From: Chitinophagales bacterium
GTDB lineage: Bacteria; Bacteroidota; Bacteroidia; Chitinophagales; Saprospiraceae
Assembly (NCBI GenBank): GCA_013299105.1
Contig: JAAFJY010000048.1
Coordinates: 1-34,787, forward strand
Direction of reading: 5' to 3'
Length of the DNA stretch: 34,787 nucleotides
This document shows, piece by piece, positions 1 through 9,905 of this stretch. Within the stretch, counting starts at the first letter, position 1; each line of letters begins with the position of its first letter. The notes below the pieces were generated by a model that did not search any database, was not told where the DNA came from, and was given only the letters and a program-made list of their open reading frames with translations. The translations under genes were made by a program, and so were the position numbers.

Positions 1-1026
1 TGCACGTCAACGTAATCGCTGGGTTTTTCGTTACTGTGAAAAGCTTGCTGCACATTTGTGGGCCTTCGCAGCCACTGTTCACCGTATAAGTCAAGGTCAC
101 CGTGCCACCGTTGCAGATGCTGGGCAAGTTCACACTGTTGAACGAACCTGAAGCATTGCAACCACCACTGAAGCTGAACTTCAATTTGTAGGTATCCAGG
201 CTGTCCTGGATTTGCTGGGCCGTCAAACATGCAGGCAGGGTCTTATCGGCAGGGCAAGTCAATGCTACCTTAGGTGCTCCTGTGACCGTGAAGGTCTGGG
301 TACAAGTCTGCGTATTGCAGTTGAAAGGGTCTACTACCCTGTAAGTCACCGTCACCGTACCACCGCAGAAACTTGGTGCAGCAGGTGGCGTAGCTGTAAA
401 CTCACCTTTGGTGCCAGCACAACCACCACTCACGCTGAAGCCCCGCAGCCACTTGGCGTACAAGTCGTCGACCGTAGCCTGTGAGCTGCAAGCAGCGATC
501 GTCGTGTCTGCGTTGCACGTCAACGTAATCGCTGGGTTTTTCGTTACTGTGAAAAGCTTGCTGCACATTTGTGGGCCTTCGCAGCCACTGTTCACCGTAT
601 AAGTCAAGGTCACCGTGCCACCGTTGCAGATGCTGGGCAGGTTCACACTGTTGAACGAACCTGAAGCATTGCAACCACCACTGAAGCTGAACTTCAATTT
701 GTAGGTATCCAGGCTGTCCTGGATTTGCTGGGCCGTCAAACATGCAGGCAGGGTCTTATCGGCAGGGCAAGTCAATGCTACCTTAGGTGCTCCTGTGACC
801 GTGAAGGTCTGGGTACAAGTCTGCGTATTGCAGTTGAAAGGGTCTACTACCCTGTAAGTCACCGTCACCGTACCACCGCAGAAACTTGGTGCAGCAGGTG
901 GCGTAGCCGTAAACTCACCCTTGGTGCCAGCACAACCACCACTCACGCTGAAGCCACGCAGCCACTTGGCGTACAAGTCGTCGACCGTGGCCTGTGAGCT
1001 GCAAGCAGCGATCGTCGTGTCTGCGT
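1..1026. repeat. Two near-identical 513-bp tandem repeats inside the surface-protein gene
   Basis: Bases 1-513 and 514-1026 align without gaps. I count five mismatches (near 127, 394, 407, 443 and 476 of the first copy), about 99% identity. 513 is 171 codons, so the repeat keeps the reading frame and equals one A plus one B domain. A third, more diverged half unit (A only) occupies about 1027-1293. The array continues beyond base 1. The identity points to recent duplication or gene conversion, and copy number could vary between strains or be collapsed in assembly. Confidence 0.95.
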
Positions 1027-2659
1027 TGCACGTCAATGTAATCGCTGGATTTTTCGTTACTGTGAAGGTTTTGCTGCAAGTTTCTGGAGTCCCGCAGGTG
1101 GTACTCACCGTGTAAGTTAGCGTCACCGTACCGCCGTTGCAGATGCTGGGCAGGTTCACACTATTGAATGAGCCTGAAGCATTGGTACCTCCAGTGAAGC
1201 TGAACTTCAATTTGTATGCATCCAGGCTGTCCTGGATTTGCTGTGCCGTCAAACATGCAGGCAGTACCTTATTGTCGGGACAAGTCAACACTACTGGAGG
1301 GCAGCCGATGGTGACTATTGATTGTACAGGTGGAGTGGTGTAGAATCCCATCGTGGCAGTTACCTTATTAATGTATGATCCTTGCTGTGTACAAGCAGGC
1401 ACATTAACCGTATATTTCAACTGAATGGAACTAAGCGGCGGAATTTTATATTCTGAGCCCGTAGAATCCGAAGCAATGTCTGCAAAAAATCGAATGGTGT
1501 CCACGGAGCCTACAGTTGGCAAAGAAGATGAATTCGAAGCTGTGACGTAACTACCCGGAGCGATACCAGTATAACTGAACTTACAAGCGGCATCATATTT
1601 AGGCAGGATGTCAGTGATGTTATTCACCCCAATTTGCTGATGACTTGTATTGGTCAACGTTACAGTATAAGTAACCGTTGCAGGCAGGAGATTCGTATTT
1701 GGGATAACGGCAGGGTTGGCCGTTTTGGTGATAACCAAGGAATCCTTAGTAGGCGGAAGATCGAAGCTAAGTCCACCTTGGTATTTGATGGGATTCCCGC
1801 TTTGAGTAGACGCATAGGGCTTCAGGTTGGTAACCACTGGCGTCACACAATTTACCCTAAAGTAGTAACGCATCCGCACTTCGCTACTTGATCCTCCTAA
1901 GTTAGCAGTAGCCGCGTAAAACAATTGGTCTGTAGTACCAGCAGTAACCCCAGGAATATTGGAAGCCAACACCCTTGAGTCTACCAATTGGAAGCATTTT
2001 GCATCAAAAGTAGGGTTTCCCGCAGGTTGGAAATTGATAGGGTCATCCTTTTTAACGTTGCCCAACATGTAGAGCACATCAAAATATACGATTTGCCCAA
2101 CCACAATACCTGGTCCTAATTTAGACAAAGTTACTACCCCGCCAGCATTGGCGCTGATGGATGATTTTGTCGTCAGGGTTTTGGACAACGAAGCAAACGC
2201 AACTCCATTCTCTTTGAAAGTCACGGTTACATTACAACTTTGGTTGAAAGTGTTGGGATAAGTAATGAACCAATACAAGGCATCAGAGGCATTGGGAGCT
2301 AGGCTACCCCCCATCCCAACTTCTTGAACCATTGATTGTCCACCAGCTAGGCCAAAACCGGGACAGGGTGCTGCAAATGTCAGCTCTGCGGTAACATTGG
2401 TCCTATTGACAGCATTGTTATTAATAGTAAAACCTGTATAGGCAGCCTGGGGGCCTTCAATGCCTGGTTTATTGCTGTCCAGGTCTAAAAACTCCCAAGT
2501 ATCAAAGGATACCGTTTGCCCGTGAGATGCTTGATAAAAGCAACATAGCAATGAGAAGAGGAATGTCTTTCCAAAGGCCCTGATGGCAAATGAACGAGAA
2601 TGGGTGAAACCTCCCCAGGCAGGGTAGAAGTTTACTTTCATGAGACGTTGATTAATCAT
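1..2659 (-). CDS. Large secreted repeat protein (DUF11 and Ig/HYR-like repeats), C-terminus outside window
   Basis: The minus-strand frame is open from the ATG at 2659 (or the in-frame ATG at 2641) to base 1, more than 880 codons with no stop, so the 3' end lies outside the window. After a basic start comes a hydrophobic segment (TFLFSLLCCFYQASHGQ) that reads as a signal peptide. Residues about 300-400 (counted from 2641) resemble a DUF11 conserved-repeat domain (VITKTANPAVIP, then YTVTLTNTSHQ and ITDILPKYD). From about residue 450 two Cys-rich beta-type modules alternate: A begins LTCPADKTLPACLTAQQI, B begins LTCNADTTIAACSSQATV. Each is about 85 residues and the order is A-B-A-B-A-(B cut). 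Such proteins in this phylum are typically cell-surface adhesins exported by T9SS, with a gliding-associated or sorting domain at the C-terminus. That end is not visible here, so export route and adhesion are inferences. A promoter candidate sits at 2893-2925. Confidence 0.85.
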   Translation of the reverse strand, partial: MINQRLMKVNFYPAWGGFTHSRSFAIRAFGKTFLFSLLCCFYQASHGQTVSFDTWEFLDLDSNKPGIEGPQAAYTGFTINNNAVNRTNVTAELTFAAPCPGFGLAGGQSMVQEVGMGGSLAPNASDALYWFITYPNTFNQSCNVTVTFKENGVAFASLSKTLTTKSSISANAGGVVTLSKLGPGIVVGQIVYFDVLYMLGNVKKDDPINFQPAGNPTFDAKCFQLVDSRVLASNIPGVTAGTTDQLFYAATANLGGSSSEVRMRYYFRVNCVTPVVTNLKPYASTQSGNPIKYQGGLSFDLPPTKDSLVITKTANPAVIPNTNLLPATVTYTVTLTNTSHQQIGVNNITDILPKYDAACKFSYTGIAPGSYVTASNSSSLPTVGSVDTIRFFADIASDSTGSEYKIPPLSSIQLKYTVNVPACTQQGSYINKVTATMGFYTTPPVQSIVTIGCPPVVLTCPDNKVLPACLTAQQIQDSLDAYKLKFSFTGGTNASGSFNSVNLPSICNGGTVTLTYTVSTTCGTPETCSKTFTVTKNPAITLTCNADTTIAACSSQATVDDLYAKWLRGFSVSGGCAGTKGEFTATPPAAPSFCGGTVTVTYRVVDPFNCNTQTCTQTFTVTGAPKVALTCPADKTLPACLTAQQIQDSLDTYKLKFSFSGGCNASGSFNSVNLPSICNGGTVTLTYTVNSGCEGPQMCSKLFTVTKNPAITLTCNADTTIAACSSQATVDDLYAKWLRGFSVSGGCAGTKGEFTATPPAAPSFCGGTVTVTYRVVDPFNCNTQTCTQTFTVTGAPKVALTCPADKTLPACLTAQQIQDSLDTYKLKFSFSGGCNASGSFNSVNLPSICNGGTVTLTYTVNSGCEGPQMCSKLFTVTKNPAITLTC

Positions 2660-2892
2660 GTGTTATAGCAAACGCCAAGCGTTTTCAGTAAAAAGGTCAT
2701 CGGTTCAGAGGGATCGCTAATGATGCGAGAAGGTCGAATTTAACACAAAATGCACAGTACCTTAATGTTGTGAGACAGCTTGTAATCCTAGTTCTTTCTA
2801 ATCCAATCAGATTGTTCAACACAAAGGGGAAATGTTCGAATGCAATGCTGTTTTGATTTGCAAATAGCATTACATCTGTAATATACTACCCA

Positions 2893-2925
2893 CAAAGGTA
2901 GTTATCTATTTTGAATTGAAGTCAA
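2893..2925 (-). promoter_or_regulatory. Candidate promoter for the surface repeat protein
   Basis: On the minus strand there is TACCTTTG (2900-2893), a perfect TAnnTTTG Bacteroidota -7 element, with TTG (2925-2923) 22 bases upstream as a possible -33 element. The spacing is at the long end of the usual range. It would give a leader of about 225 bases before the start at 2659. Confidence 0.45.
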
Positions 2926-3116
2926 TTTTAGGCAAAAAAATTACTGCCTAATGCGTAAAAAATTACGCCATCCTCATTTCAGCCAAAATGGGAACCAGTT
3001 GGATAGTTGAAGTAATTTAAGTATAAGAGGCCCCTTTTCTTCCAAAAACAACCATTAGCTGGTTCAAATTTGGCGACTTCCGATCAATAATAAACCTTTC
3101 CTTGCCCTAAAATTGT

Positions 3117-3124
3117 TACCTTTG
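3117..3124 (+). promoter_or_regulatory. Candidate -7 element for metH
   Basis: TACCTTTG matches the Bacteroidota -7 consensus TAnnTTTG and lies 49 bases before the metH start. No good TTG -33 element is found at the usual 19-base spacing, so this is a partial match only. Confidence 0.4.
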
Positions 3125-3173
3125 CGCGCCCAAACCAAGCACTATCGTACACGGTAAGCAAAAGTAATACACG

Positions 3174-6100
3174 ATGAAACCAGCTATTCAAGGGCTTTTA
3201 CCCCAACGCATCCTGGTCATTGACGGTGCCATGGGCACCATGATCCAGCGTTATAAGTTATCCGAGGCCGATTTTCGGGGAGAACGTTTTGCCGATTTTC
3301 ATCGCGACATCAAAGGCAACAACGACCTATTGGCGCTGACCCAACCCCAGATCTTGGCAGACATCCACCGGGCTTACCTTGAAGCAGGTGCCGATATCAT
3401 TGAGACCAATACTTTCTCAAGTACCAGCATTGCCCAGGCCGATTACGATATGCAGGACCTGGCCTACGAGTTGAACTACGAATCGGCTCGCATCGCTAAG
3501 ATGGTAGCCGACGAATTTAACGCTGTCGATCCCAATAAGCCCCGCTATGTGGCAGGTGCAATGGGACCCACCAACCGTACGGCCTCCATTTCGCCCGACG
3601 TCAATAACCCTGGATTCCGAGCAGTATCTTTTGATGACTTAAGGGCAGCTTATTATGAGCAAGCCAAGGGCCTGGTAGAAGGTGGGGCTGATATTTTATT
3701 GGTAGAAACAATTTTTGACACCCTCAATGCCAAAGCCGCACTTTTCGCCATTGACCAGCTCTTTGAAGAAAGGGGCCAAAAACTGCCCATTATGGTATCG
3801 GGCACCATTACCGACGCCAGTGGACGTACCCTTTCGGGCCAAACTGCCGAGGCTTTCTGGATTTCTGTAAGCCACATGCCGTTGCTCAGTGTGGGACTCA
3901 ACTGCGCCCTTGGTGCCGAGGAAATGCGCCCACACCTCGAAGCCCTTTCTACCATTGCCGATACCTATATCAGTGCCTATCCCAACGCGGGCTTACCCAA
4001 TGAATTTGGCGAATACGACCAGGCAGCGGAGGAAATGAAAGAATACATCCGCGAATTTGCCAGCAGTGGTTTTGTCAACATCATTGGCGGTTGCTGCGGC
4101 ACTACCCCCGATCACATCCGCGCCATGGCCGAGGCCATAGCTACGATTCCGCCACGTGTTATTCCCCAAGCGCCTGCATACACCATGCTCAGCGGGTTGG
4201 AGCCCCTGATCATCCGCCCCGAGACGAATTTTGTAAATGTGGGCGAACGCACCAATGTCACGGGCTCGCGCCAGTTTGCCCGCCTGATCCGCGAGGGCCG
4301 CTACAACGATGCCCTTGCTGTAGCCCAACAACAAGTGGATGGTGGGGCACAGGTCATCGACGTGAACATGGATGAAGGGCTTTTGGATTCGGAGAAAGCA
4401 ATGGTGGAATTCCTGCACCTGATCATGTCCGAGCCCGATATCGCCAAATTACCCATCATGATCGATTCATCCAAGTTCAGCGTGATCGAAGCAGGTTTGC
4501 AATGTGTGCAGGGGAAATGTGTAGTCAACTCCATTTCGCTCAAAGAAGGCGAAGCTGAATTCATCCGCCAGGCCACCCTGGTTCGCCGTTATGGGGCCGC
4601 TGCGGTGGTCATGGCTTTCGACGAACAAGGCCAGGCCGATACCACGAAGCGCAAAGTAGAGATTTGCGAACGGGCATACCACCTGCTCATCAATAAAGTA
4701 GGTTTCAAAGCTCAGGACATCATCTTCGACCCCAATATTTTCGCTGTAGCCACAGGCATCGAGGCCCACAACGAATATGCCATCAACTTCATCGAAGCTA
4801 CCCGCCAGATCAAACAGCGCTGCCCAGGGGCCAAAATCAGCGGTGGGGTGAGCAATATTTCCTTCTCTTTCCGAGGCAACGACCCCGTGCGCGAGGCCAT
4901 GCACTCGGCATTTTTGTACCACGCCATCAAAGCAGGCATGGACATGGGCATCGTGAATGCAGGCATGGTAGGCTTGTACGCCGAAATCCCCAACGACTTG
5001 CTGGAGCGGGTGGAGGACGTGCTCTTCAACCGCCGCGATGACGCCACCGACCGCTTGACCGAGTTTGCCGAAAACATCAAAAGCGACGGCGGTCGCATGG
5101 TGCAAAAAGACCTGGCCTGGCGCGAACTCCCCGTACAAGAGCGCCTTAAACACGCCTTGGTAAAAGGCCAAACGGACTTCATCGACGAAGACACCGAGGC
5201 CGCCCGCCAACTTTACCCCAGCCCGCTCAGCGTGATCGAAGGCCCACTAATGGCTGGCATGAACGTGGTAGGCGACCTGTTTGGCGAGGGCAAAATGTTC
5301 CTGCCCCAGGTGGTGAAAAGTGCTCGGGTGATGAAAAAAGCGGTGGCCTACCTGATGCCTTATATCGAAGCCGAAAAAGCCGCAAAGGGTGATACCACAG
5401 CATCCAGCAGCAAGGGTAAAATCCTATTGGCGACCGTAAAAGGTGATGTACACGACATTGGCAAAAACATCGTAGGGGTCGTATTGGCCTGCAACAACTA
5501 CGAAATCATCGACCTAGGCGTAATGGTGCCCGCCGATAAAATCCTGAAAACCGCCCGCGAAGAACAAGTGGACATCATCGGCTTGAGTGGCTTGATTACC
5601 CCGTCATTGGACGAGATGGTACACATGGGCAAGGAAATGGAGCGCCAGGGCTTCCGCACTCCCCTATTAATCGGCGGAGCAACCACCTCCAAAACCCATA
5701 CCGCCGTAAAAATTGAACCCGCTTATCCTTCCGGGCAGGTGGTGCATGTACTTGATGCCTCAAGGGCAGTGGGCGTGGCTTCGGCTTTGCTCAGCGAAGA
5801 CGAAAACCTGCGCAACAATTTCATCATCGACACCCGCAAGGACTACCAGCGCATCCGCGACCAAAGGGCAGGTCGCCAGTCGAGCAAGGAAATGCTCAGT
5901 CTGGCCGAAGCCCGTAAAAATAAAATGCCCATCGACTGGAGTACCTACCAGGCTGCCGAACCTAAAAAGCTGGGTGTCGAAGTTTTTGAAAATTACAGCC
6001 TGGAAGAGCTTTCCGAATACATCGACTGGACGCCTTTTTTCAGCACCTGGGAATTGGCAGGCAAGTTTCCAGCCATCCTACAAGACGAAGTGGTGGGTAG

Positions 6101-6863
6101 CGAAGCCCAAAAACTCTACAATGACGCCCGCAGTATGTTGCGCCGCATCATCGACGAAAAGTGGCTCGAAGCCCGTGCGGTAATCGGCCTTTTCCCCGCC
6201 AATACCATCAATGACGATGACATCGAAGTGTATGCCGATGAAAGCCGCGAGCAAGTCATCAAGCTTTTACACCACCTGCGCCAGCAAGTGAAAAAAGCCG
6301 CCGGGCAGCCCAATCTATCGCTAGCCGATTACCTGGCCCCAAAGGGACAAGGCGAAGATTACCTCGGTGCTTTTGCCGTCACCACTGGCGTGGGCATCGA
6401 AAAATGGGTAGCCAAGTTTGAAGCGGAGCACGACGACTACCAAGCCATCATGCTCAAAGCCCTCGCCGACCGCCTGGCCGAAGCCTTCGCGGAGCGCATG
6501 CACGAGCGGGTACGAAAAGAGTTTTGGGGCTACGCCAGCGAAGAAAACCTGGACAACACCGCCCTGATCGACGAAGCTTATCGCGGCATTCGCCCCGCAC
6601 CCGGCTATCCCGCCTGCCCCGAACACACCGAAAAAAGCAGCCTGTGGATCTTGCTGAACGTGGAGTCAAATACAAGTATCCAACTCACCGAAAGCTACGC
6701 CATGTACCCTACCGCCTCGGTGAGCGGCTGGTATTTTGCCCACCCGCAAGCCCGTTATTTCGGCTTGGGGCAAATCAGTGCCGATCAAGTGCAAGACTAT
6801 GCCGTGCGCAAGGGGATGAGCCTGGAGGAAGCGGAAAGGTGGCTGGCTCCGGTGATAGGGTGA
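3174..6863 (+). CDS. metH: Cobalamin-dependent methionine synthase
   Basis: This enzyme transfers the methyl group of 5-methyltetrahydrofolate to homocysteine through methylcobalamin, giving methionine and tetrahydrofolate in the cytoplasm. At 1229 residues it is full length compared with E. coli MetH, with all four modules in order. The homocysteine domain (about 1-330) has the zinc cysteines at 244, 307 and 308 (GLNCALG and [11 protein letters not shown]). The folate-binding (pterin) domain covers about 350-640 ([14 protein letters not shown]). The B12 domain (about 650-890) has [11 protein letters not shown] with the cobalt-ligating His760. The C-terminal AdoMet activation domain carries [15 protein letters not shown]. 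It is flanked by long intergenic regions and appears monocistronic. No frameshift is visible. Its base composition is clearly more GC-rich than the following gene block. Confidence 0.98.
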   Translation: MKPAIQGLLPQRILVIDGAMGTMIQRYKLSEADFRGERFADFHRDIKGNNDLLALTQPQILADIHRAYLEAGADIIETNTFSSTSIAQADYDMQDLAYELNYESARIAKMVADEFNAVDPNKPRYVAGAMGPTNRTASISPDVNNPGFRAVSFDDLRAAYYEQAKGLVEGGADILLVETIFDTLNAKAALFAIDQLFEERGQKLPIMVSGTITDASGRTLSGQTAEAFWISVSHMPLLSVGLNCALGAEEMRPHLEALSTIADTYISAYPNAGLPNEFGEYDQAAEEMKEYIREFASSGFVNIIGGCCGTTPDHIRAMAEAIATIPPRVIPQAPAYTMLSGLEPLIIRPETNFVNVGERTNVTGSRQFARLIREGRYNDALAVAQQQVDGGAQVIDVNMDEGLLDSEKAMVEFLHLIMSEPDIAKLPIMIDSSKFSVIEAGLQCVQGKCVVNSISLKEGEAEFIRQATLVRRYGAAAVVMAFDEQGQADTTKRKVEICERAYHLLINKVGFKAQDIIFDPNIFAVATGIEAHNEYAINFIEATRQIKQRCPGAKISGGVSNISFSFRGNDPVREAMHSAFLYHAIKAGMDMGIVNAGMVGLYAEIPNDLLERVEDVLFNRRDDATDRLTEFAENIKSDGGRMVQKDLAWRELPVQERLKHALVKGQTDFIDEDTEAARQLYPSPLSVIEGPLMAGMNVVGDLFGEGKMFLPQVVKSARVMKKAVAYLMPYIEAEKAAKGDTTASSSKGKILLATVKGDVHDIGKNIVGVVLACNNYEIIDLGVMVPADKILKTAREEQVDIIGLSGLITPSLDEMVHMGKEMERQGFRTPLLIGGATTSKTHTAVKIEPAYPSGQVVHVLDASRAVGVASALLSEDENLRNNFIIDTRKDYQRIRDQRAGRQSSKEMLSLAEARKNKMPIDWSTYQAAEPKKLGVEVFENYSLEELSEYIDWTPFFSTWELAGKFPAILQDEVVGSEAQKLYNDARSMLRRIIDEKWLEARAVIGLFPANTINDDDIEVYADESREQVIKLLHHLRQQVKKAAGQPNLSLADYLAPKGQGEDYLGAFAVTTGVGIEKWVAKFEAEHDDYQAIMLKALADRLAEAFAERMHERVRKEFWGYASEENLDNTALIDEAYRGIRPAPGYPACPEHTEKSSLWILLNVESNTSIQLTESYAMYPTASVSGWYFAHPQARYFGLGQISADQVQDYAVRKGMSLEEAERWLAPVIG

Positions 6864-7670
6864 GTTTACTTGAAAGATAAAAAGAGGGGCTCTGCCAAGG
6901 GATGGCGATTATTTTTTTACATATGATTAGGCGACATACGAGATACGACATATGATTTTGGGGGCCGCGAGGAAGGTTTTGAGGTGCCTTAGGGAGCGTA
7001 AAAAAATAAGGTGGACAGGTTTGGGTTTAGTGAAAAAAGATAACTACCTGCTTAAACAACTGGATGAAACGAAGTTGTGTTCTTTTTTTGCTAAACCTCA
7101 AAAACAAAGATGTCCATCTTATTTTAGCTCAAATACTTAAATTCCCGTTTACCCAGTTCGGTGTTGTGAGAAGTTTGAAAAAATTTTCAGCATTGGATTG
7201 CTTCGCAATTGGCTGAAAGGTTGAAGAAAGGAGGAATCACCTGGAATTTCCACAAAACTCCTCTCGAAGCCCCACTTCGCAAGAAGTGAGTCGTTTGTTA
7301 GCTCAAACCGCCCGGATTTCCTTAGCACTTCGATGAAGTGTAACGTTAATAACAAAGTCATGTTGGCCGTCAACAGCTAGGTCAACATCAAGCTGGCATC
7401 CGTGAAAATCCGTGACTCAGAGTATGTTTAAAATTTTTTGTTTGCCATAAAACGGCCCAATTTCGCCTAACCTTCGTTAGGAAAATGCTCATTATGCGCT
7501 GCATAACTCCGCTTTTCCTGCTACCTTTCTAAAAAAAGTTAGTCAAAATTCGCCTCGTTTTCTGACTAAACCTCCAATATTTAAACACACTCTCAAAGCT
7601 GAATTCAAACCTTTTAATGTGAGACTTCTTCCAAGTCATGCCCATTAAGCTTGCCACAACCAATGCTATT
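6864..7670. other. Long intergenic region holding a MITE and minor repeats
   Basis: There are about 800 bases between metH and the T9SS protein with no credible gene. It contains the MITE-like element at 6992-7135. At 7380-7400 (minus) is a 21-base sequence GATGCCAGCTTGATGTTGAC(C) that recurs with small changes at 24271-24291 and 31117-31137. A small hairpin, CCTAAC-CTTC-GTTAGG, occurs at 7466-7481. A 74-codon minus-strand frame at 7149-7373 shows no recognisable protein. Confidence 0.6.
6992..7135 (+). mobile_element. MITE-like element, copy 1 (144 bp, CTTA target duplication)
   Basis: A 144-bp sequence is about 93% identical to 29072-29214. It is bounded by imperfect inverted repeats: the left end has GAGCGTAAAAAAATAAGG followed by TGGACA (6994-7017), and the right end read on the minus strand has GAGCTAAAATAAGATGGACA (7130-7111). 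The element is flanked by 4-bp direct repeats, CTTA at 6988-6991 and 7136-7139. Copy 2 is flanked by a different pair, CTAA and CTAA, which is what insertion with YTAR-type target duplication (as in IS5-group elements) would leave. No coding capacity. Confidence 0.75.
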
Positions 7671-7928
7671 ATGAAATATAAAATTTTATCATCAATCCTG
7701 TTTCTGCTGAATGCCAGTGTTCTGCTCGGACAGTCCAATAATCCGATCAATCAATCCCTTGCTGAAGATGATTGGTCTTTACCAAAATGGGTATCAAAAT
7801 CAGCTAATGCCGGACTTTATGACGTACCAACAATACCAGATGCTTATTCATTGGTTGTTACATGGCGGCAATTGAATCCACAAGAAAACGTGTATGATTG
7901 GACTGCGATTGACAAGGCCATACTCTAA
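7671..7928 (+). pseudogene. N-terminal fragment of frameshifted T9SS-exported glycosidase-like protein
   Basis: The ATG at 7671 starts a clear signal peptide (MKYKILSSILFLLNASVLLGQ). An upstream in-frame ATG at 7638 would only add a non-signal leader. The frame then reads like the first strands of a TIM-barrel glycosidase (VVTWRQLNPQENVYDWTAIDKAI) and stops at TAA 7926-7928. The next gene resumes three bases later in another frame with PIFMRIWASD, which reads as the following strand of the same fold. About ten residues usually separate these motifs in such barrels and are absent here. I infer a small deletion with frameshift, or an assembly error. The piece is AT-rich like its downstream partner. 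Confidence 0.7.
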
Positions 7929-7930
7929 AG

Positions 7931-9637
7931 GTGCCTATTTTCATGCGCATTTGGGCATCAGATACAGCGCATTGCCCAAAATGGATGAAAACAAAATACC
8001 CCAGCTTACCTATTTTACATTATGGCAATCCTGGTGAGACCTATTTTGATTTGATCAATACTTCTCAATTGAGTCCAGGTAATTTTTATGCGCTGTGGAA
8101 TTCAAACTTTAACTTCGAAATAAGAAAATTCTTGTTAGCTTTTAAAGCAAAAAATTATTTAGCAAATCCAAATGTAAAATTTATGTATGCGCCAGGTGCT
8201 TGGCTTTGGTGCGAATGGGAGTTAGGCCCCATGTTGTCGGAATTAAAGTTGAAAGCACCAATTACACCAACCAATTTTGTTGCATGGTTTAAAACATATG
8301 TAGATGCTTATGCCGATGCCTCTAATGGCTACCCCCATAAAATGGTATTTACAGGATATGGAAAAATAGAGCAACCTATACATTATGGTGGCGATATAAA
8401 TTGGTTTCTAACTTTAAATGACACAACAGTTGGTAAAAATATTTTAACAAGCTACGCTGTATCTAAAGGCATGGGTGTGCGTGAAGGTGCTCAAGAATTT
8501 TTTAATGCCAGTAATGAATCTTATTCTTGGGGTGCACCATCCATTACAATCAATAATATCAATTATCAAACAGTATTAGATAATCATCCACTGCATAAAG
8601 ATTCCTTGAGAATAATAGGAACAGAAAATGAGGGCTTTTGCGACCCAAGCATGCTTGATATTTGTACCTATTATCACATAAAAATGAGTACGCTTAAAGC
8701 ATTGCAGTTGCGCGTTAACTGGCTAAATACAAGAGATGGCTTGGTAAATTTTGACCCCAATTTATTTGAGTATGCTCGAAAAACCATGAATAAGAGTGTG
8801 GAAAAATCACCAGACGCTTGGGCTGTTTTGAGGCAAGTAAACGACGCTTATTTAACAAGCTCTACAACTATTCCAGTTCTCAATTCGCGGCAATGGGTAA
8901 ATAGGGTTACATTGCCTTATCGCAATTGGGAAAAATGGCTAATGCAGCGTAGTGTGTCCCCAGACGGAGAGGTTGTTCCAGTTTACCAATTAAACTCAAC
9001 TCACCCATTTGACACTTATAACTTTAAAGCATTCGAAGCATTAAGGACAGACATGGCAAATGGCGCTAACTATATGTATTTCAATGTGGACTCTAGTTTT
9101 ATTTATGGAGGCTCAACTAGTGTACAAATTAAAATTACATACCTAGATAATTTCAATGGCAATTGGTGGTTAGAGTACGATGCCTCAGGAAGCCAAGTCT
9201 ATAAGCCAACTACAAAAATCACCAATTTGAACAACAATACTTGGAGAACAATTACTATAAATATACCTGATGCTGGGTTTACAAATAGACAAAATGGAGG
9301 AATGGATTTTAGAATTTATAATGGTGGAAGAAGTGACCTTACTGTAAGATTTGTAAGGGTCATAAAAACTATAGACCCAGTTGTATCAATTGAGCATATC
9401 GATAATGATTTCAATGGGATCAATATTTATCCAAATCCAGCGAATACATTGCTTACTATTAATGCTTCAAAAGCATTTAGCAAGGTTACGATTACGAATA
9501 TTGCTGGACAAATTGTCTTTGAGACCCAGAGTTATAAGAACTCGATTGATATTTCAAAATTCATCAATGGAGTGTACTTTGTGAATGTTTATTTTCAAAA
9601 TAGGGTTATTACAAAAAAGGTGGTAGTGAATAAGTAG
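7931..9637 (+). CDS. T9SS-sorted secreted protein, glycosidase-like barrel (main part of a split gene)
   Basis: The 568-codon frame has only a GTG at its start and no signal peptide of its own; the signal peptide is on the fragment at 7671-7928. The N-terminal about 330 residues look like a TIM-barrel glycoside hydrolase-type domain (RIWASDTAHCPKW, KFMYAPGAWLWCEWELG, IIGTENEGFCDPSM). A jelly-roll or carbohydrate-binding-like segment follows (YLDNFNGNWWLEYD to RFVRVIK). The last about 80 residues are a classic type A T9SS sorting domain (INIYPNPANTLLTINAS to VYFVNVYFQNRVITKKVVV). If whole it would be secreted or surface-attached and probably act on a polysaccharide; substrate unknown. In its current form it is unlikely to be exported unless the frames are joined. 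Low GC relative to metH suggests recent acquisition. The glycosidase assignment is a fold-level guess. Confidence 0.7.
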   Translation: MPIFMRIWASDTAHCPKWMKTKYPSLPILHYGNPGETYFDLINTSQLSPGNFYALWNSNFNFEIRKFLLAFKAKNYLANPNVKFMYAPGAWLWCEWELGPMLSELKLKAPITPTNFVAWFKTYVDAYADASNGYPHKMVFTGYGKIEQPIHYGGDINWFLTLNDTTVGKNILTSYAVSKGMGVREGAQEFFNASNESYSWGAPSITINNINYQTVLDNHPLHKDSLRIIGTENEGFCDPSMLDICTYYHIKMSTLKALQLRVNWLNTRDGLVNFDPNLFEYARKTMNKSVEKSPDAWAVLRQVNDAYLTSSTTIPVLNSRQWVNRVTLPYRNWEKWLMQRSVSPDGEVVPVYQLNSTHPFDTYNFKAFEALRTDMANGANYMYFNVDSSFIYGGSTSVQIKITYLDNFNGNWWLEYDASGSQVYKPTTKITNLNNNTWRTITINIPDAGFTNRQNGGMDFRIYNGGRSDLTVRFVRVIKTIDPVVSIEHIDNDFNGINIYPNPANTLLTINASKAFSKVTITNIAGQIVFETQSYKNSIDISKFINGVYFVNVYFQNRVITKKVVVNK

Positions 9638-9905
9638 GGCTCTTTGACAAATAGAGTGAAAAGTCACTTATTCCATTTCAGCCCTTCCCACCCCAAATAC
9701 CTTGGCGTGTACTGTCTGCTGCGCTAATGTTGCCAGCAAATTGCAGTAATCAAACGTCTTCAGGACCTTGTAGATGCAACCTCTTGATTGGTCGAAGAGC
9801 CTCATTTTTTTCGTAACTTCGCAAAGCCGCAGCGCGAAATGCGGTTTATTAAAAAGTGATTTCTACACCGACAAACCGACAAATAACTTGAAGGCTAATT
9901 TTCTA

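Larger units (their letters stand above)
2660..3173. other. Divergent intergenic region between surface protein and metH
   Basis: This is about 510 bases of AT-rich sequence without a convincing gene. It contains the candidate minus-strand promoter at 2893-2925 and the candidate metH -7 element at 3117-3124. I looked for a cobalamin or SAM riboswitch before metH and could not recognise one by eye. Confidence 0.6.

Noticed and set aside
1-1300. CRISPR-like or satellite array
   Set aside because: The repeats are 513 bp, in frame and code for protein domains; no short repeats with unique spacers occur.
2660-3173. Cobalamin or SAM riboswitch before metH
   Set aside because: I looked for the conserved B12-box and SAM-type pairing in the leader and saw none; only a candidate -7 element is present.
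7149-7373. Possible 74-residue minus-strand protein in the spacer after metH
   Set aside because: No family pattern, no promoter and no conserved-looking start; the region also carries repeat fragments, so it is likely a chance frame.
7466-7481. Perfect 6-bp hairpin CCTAAC-CTTC-GTTAGG as terminator
   Set aside because: No T run follows, and it is 600 bases after metH with no gene immediately upstream.
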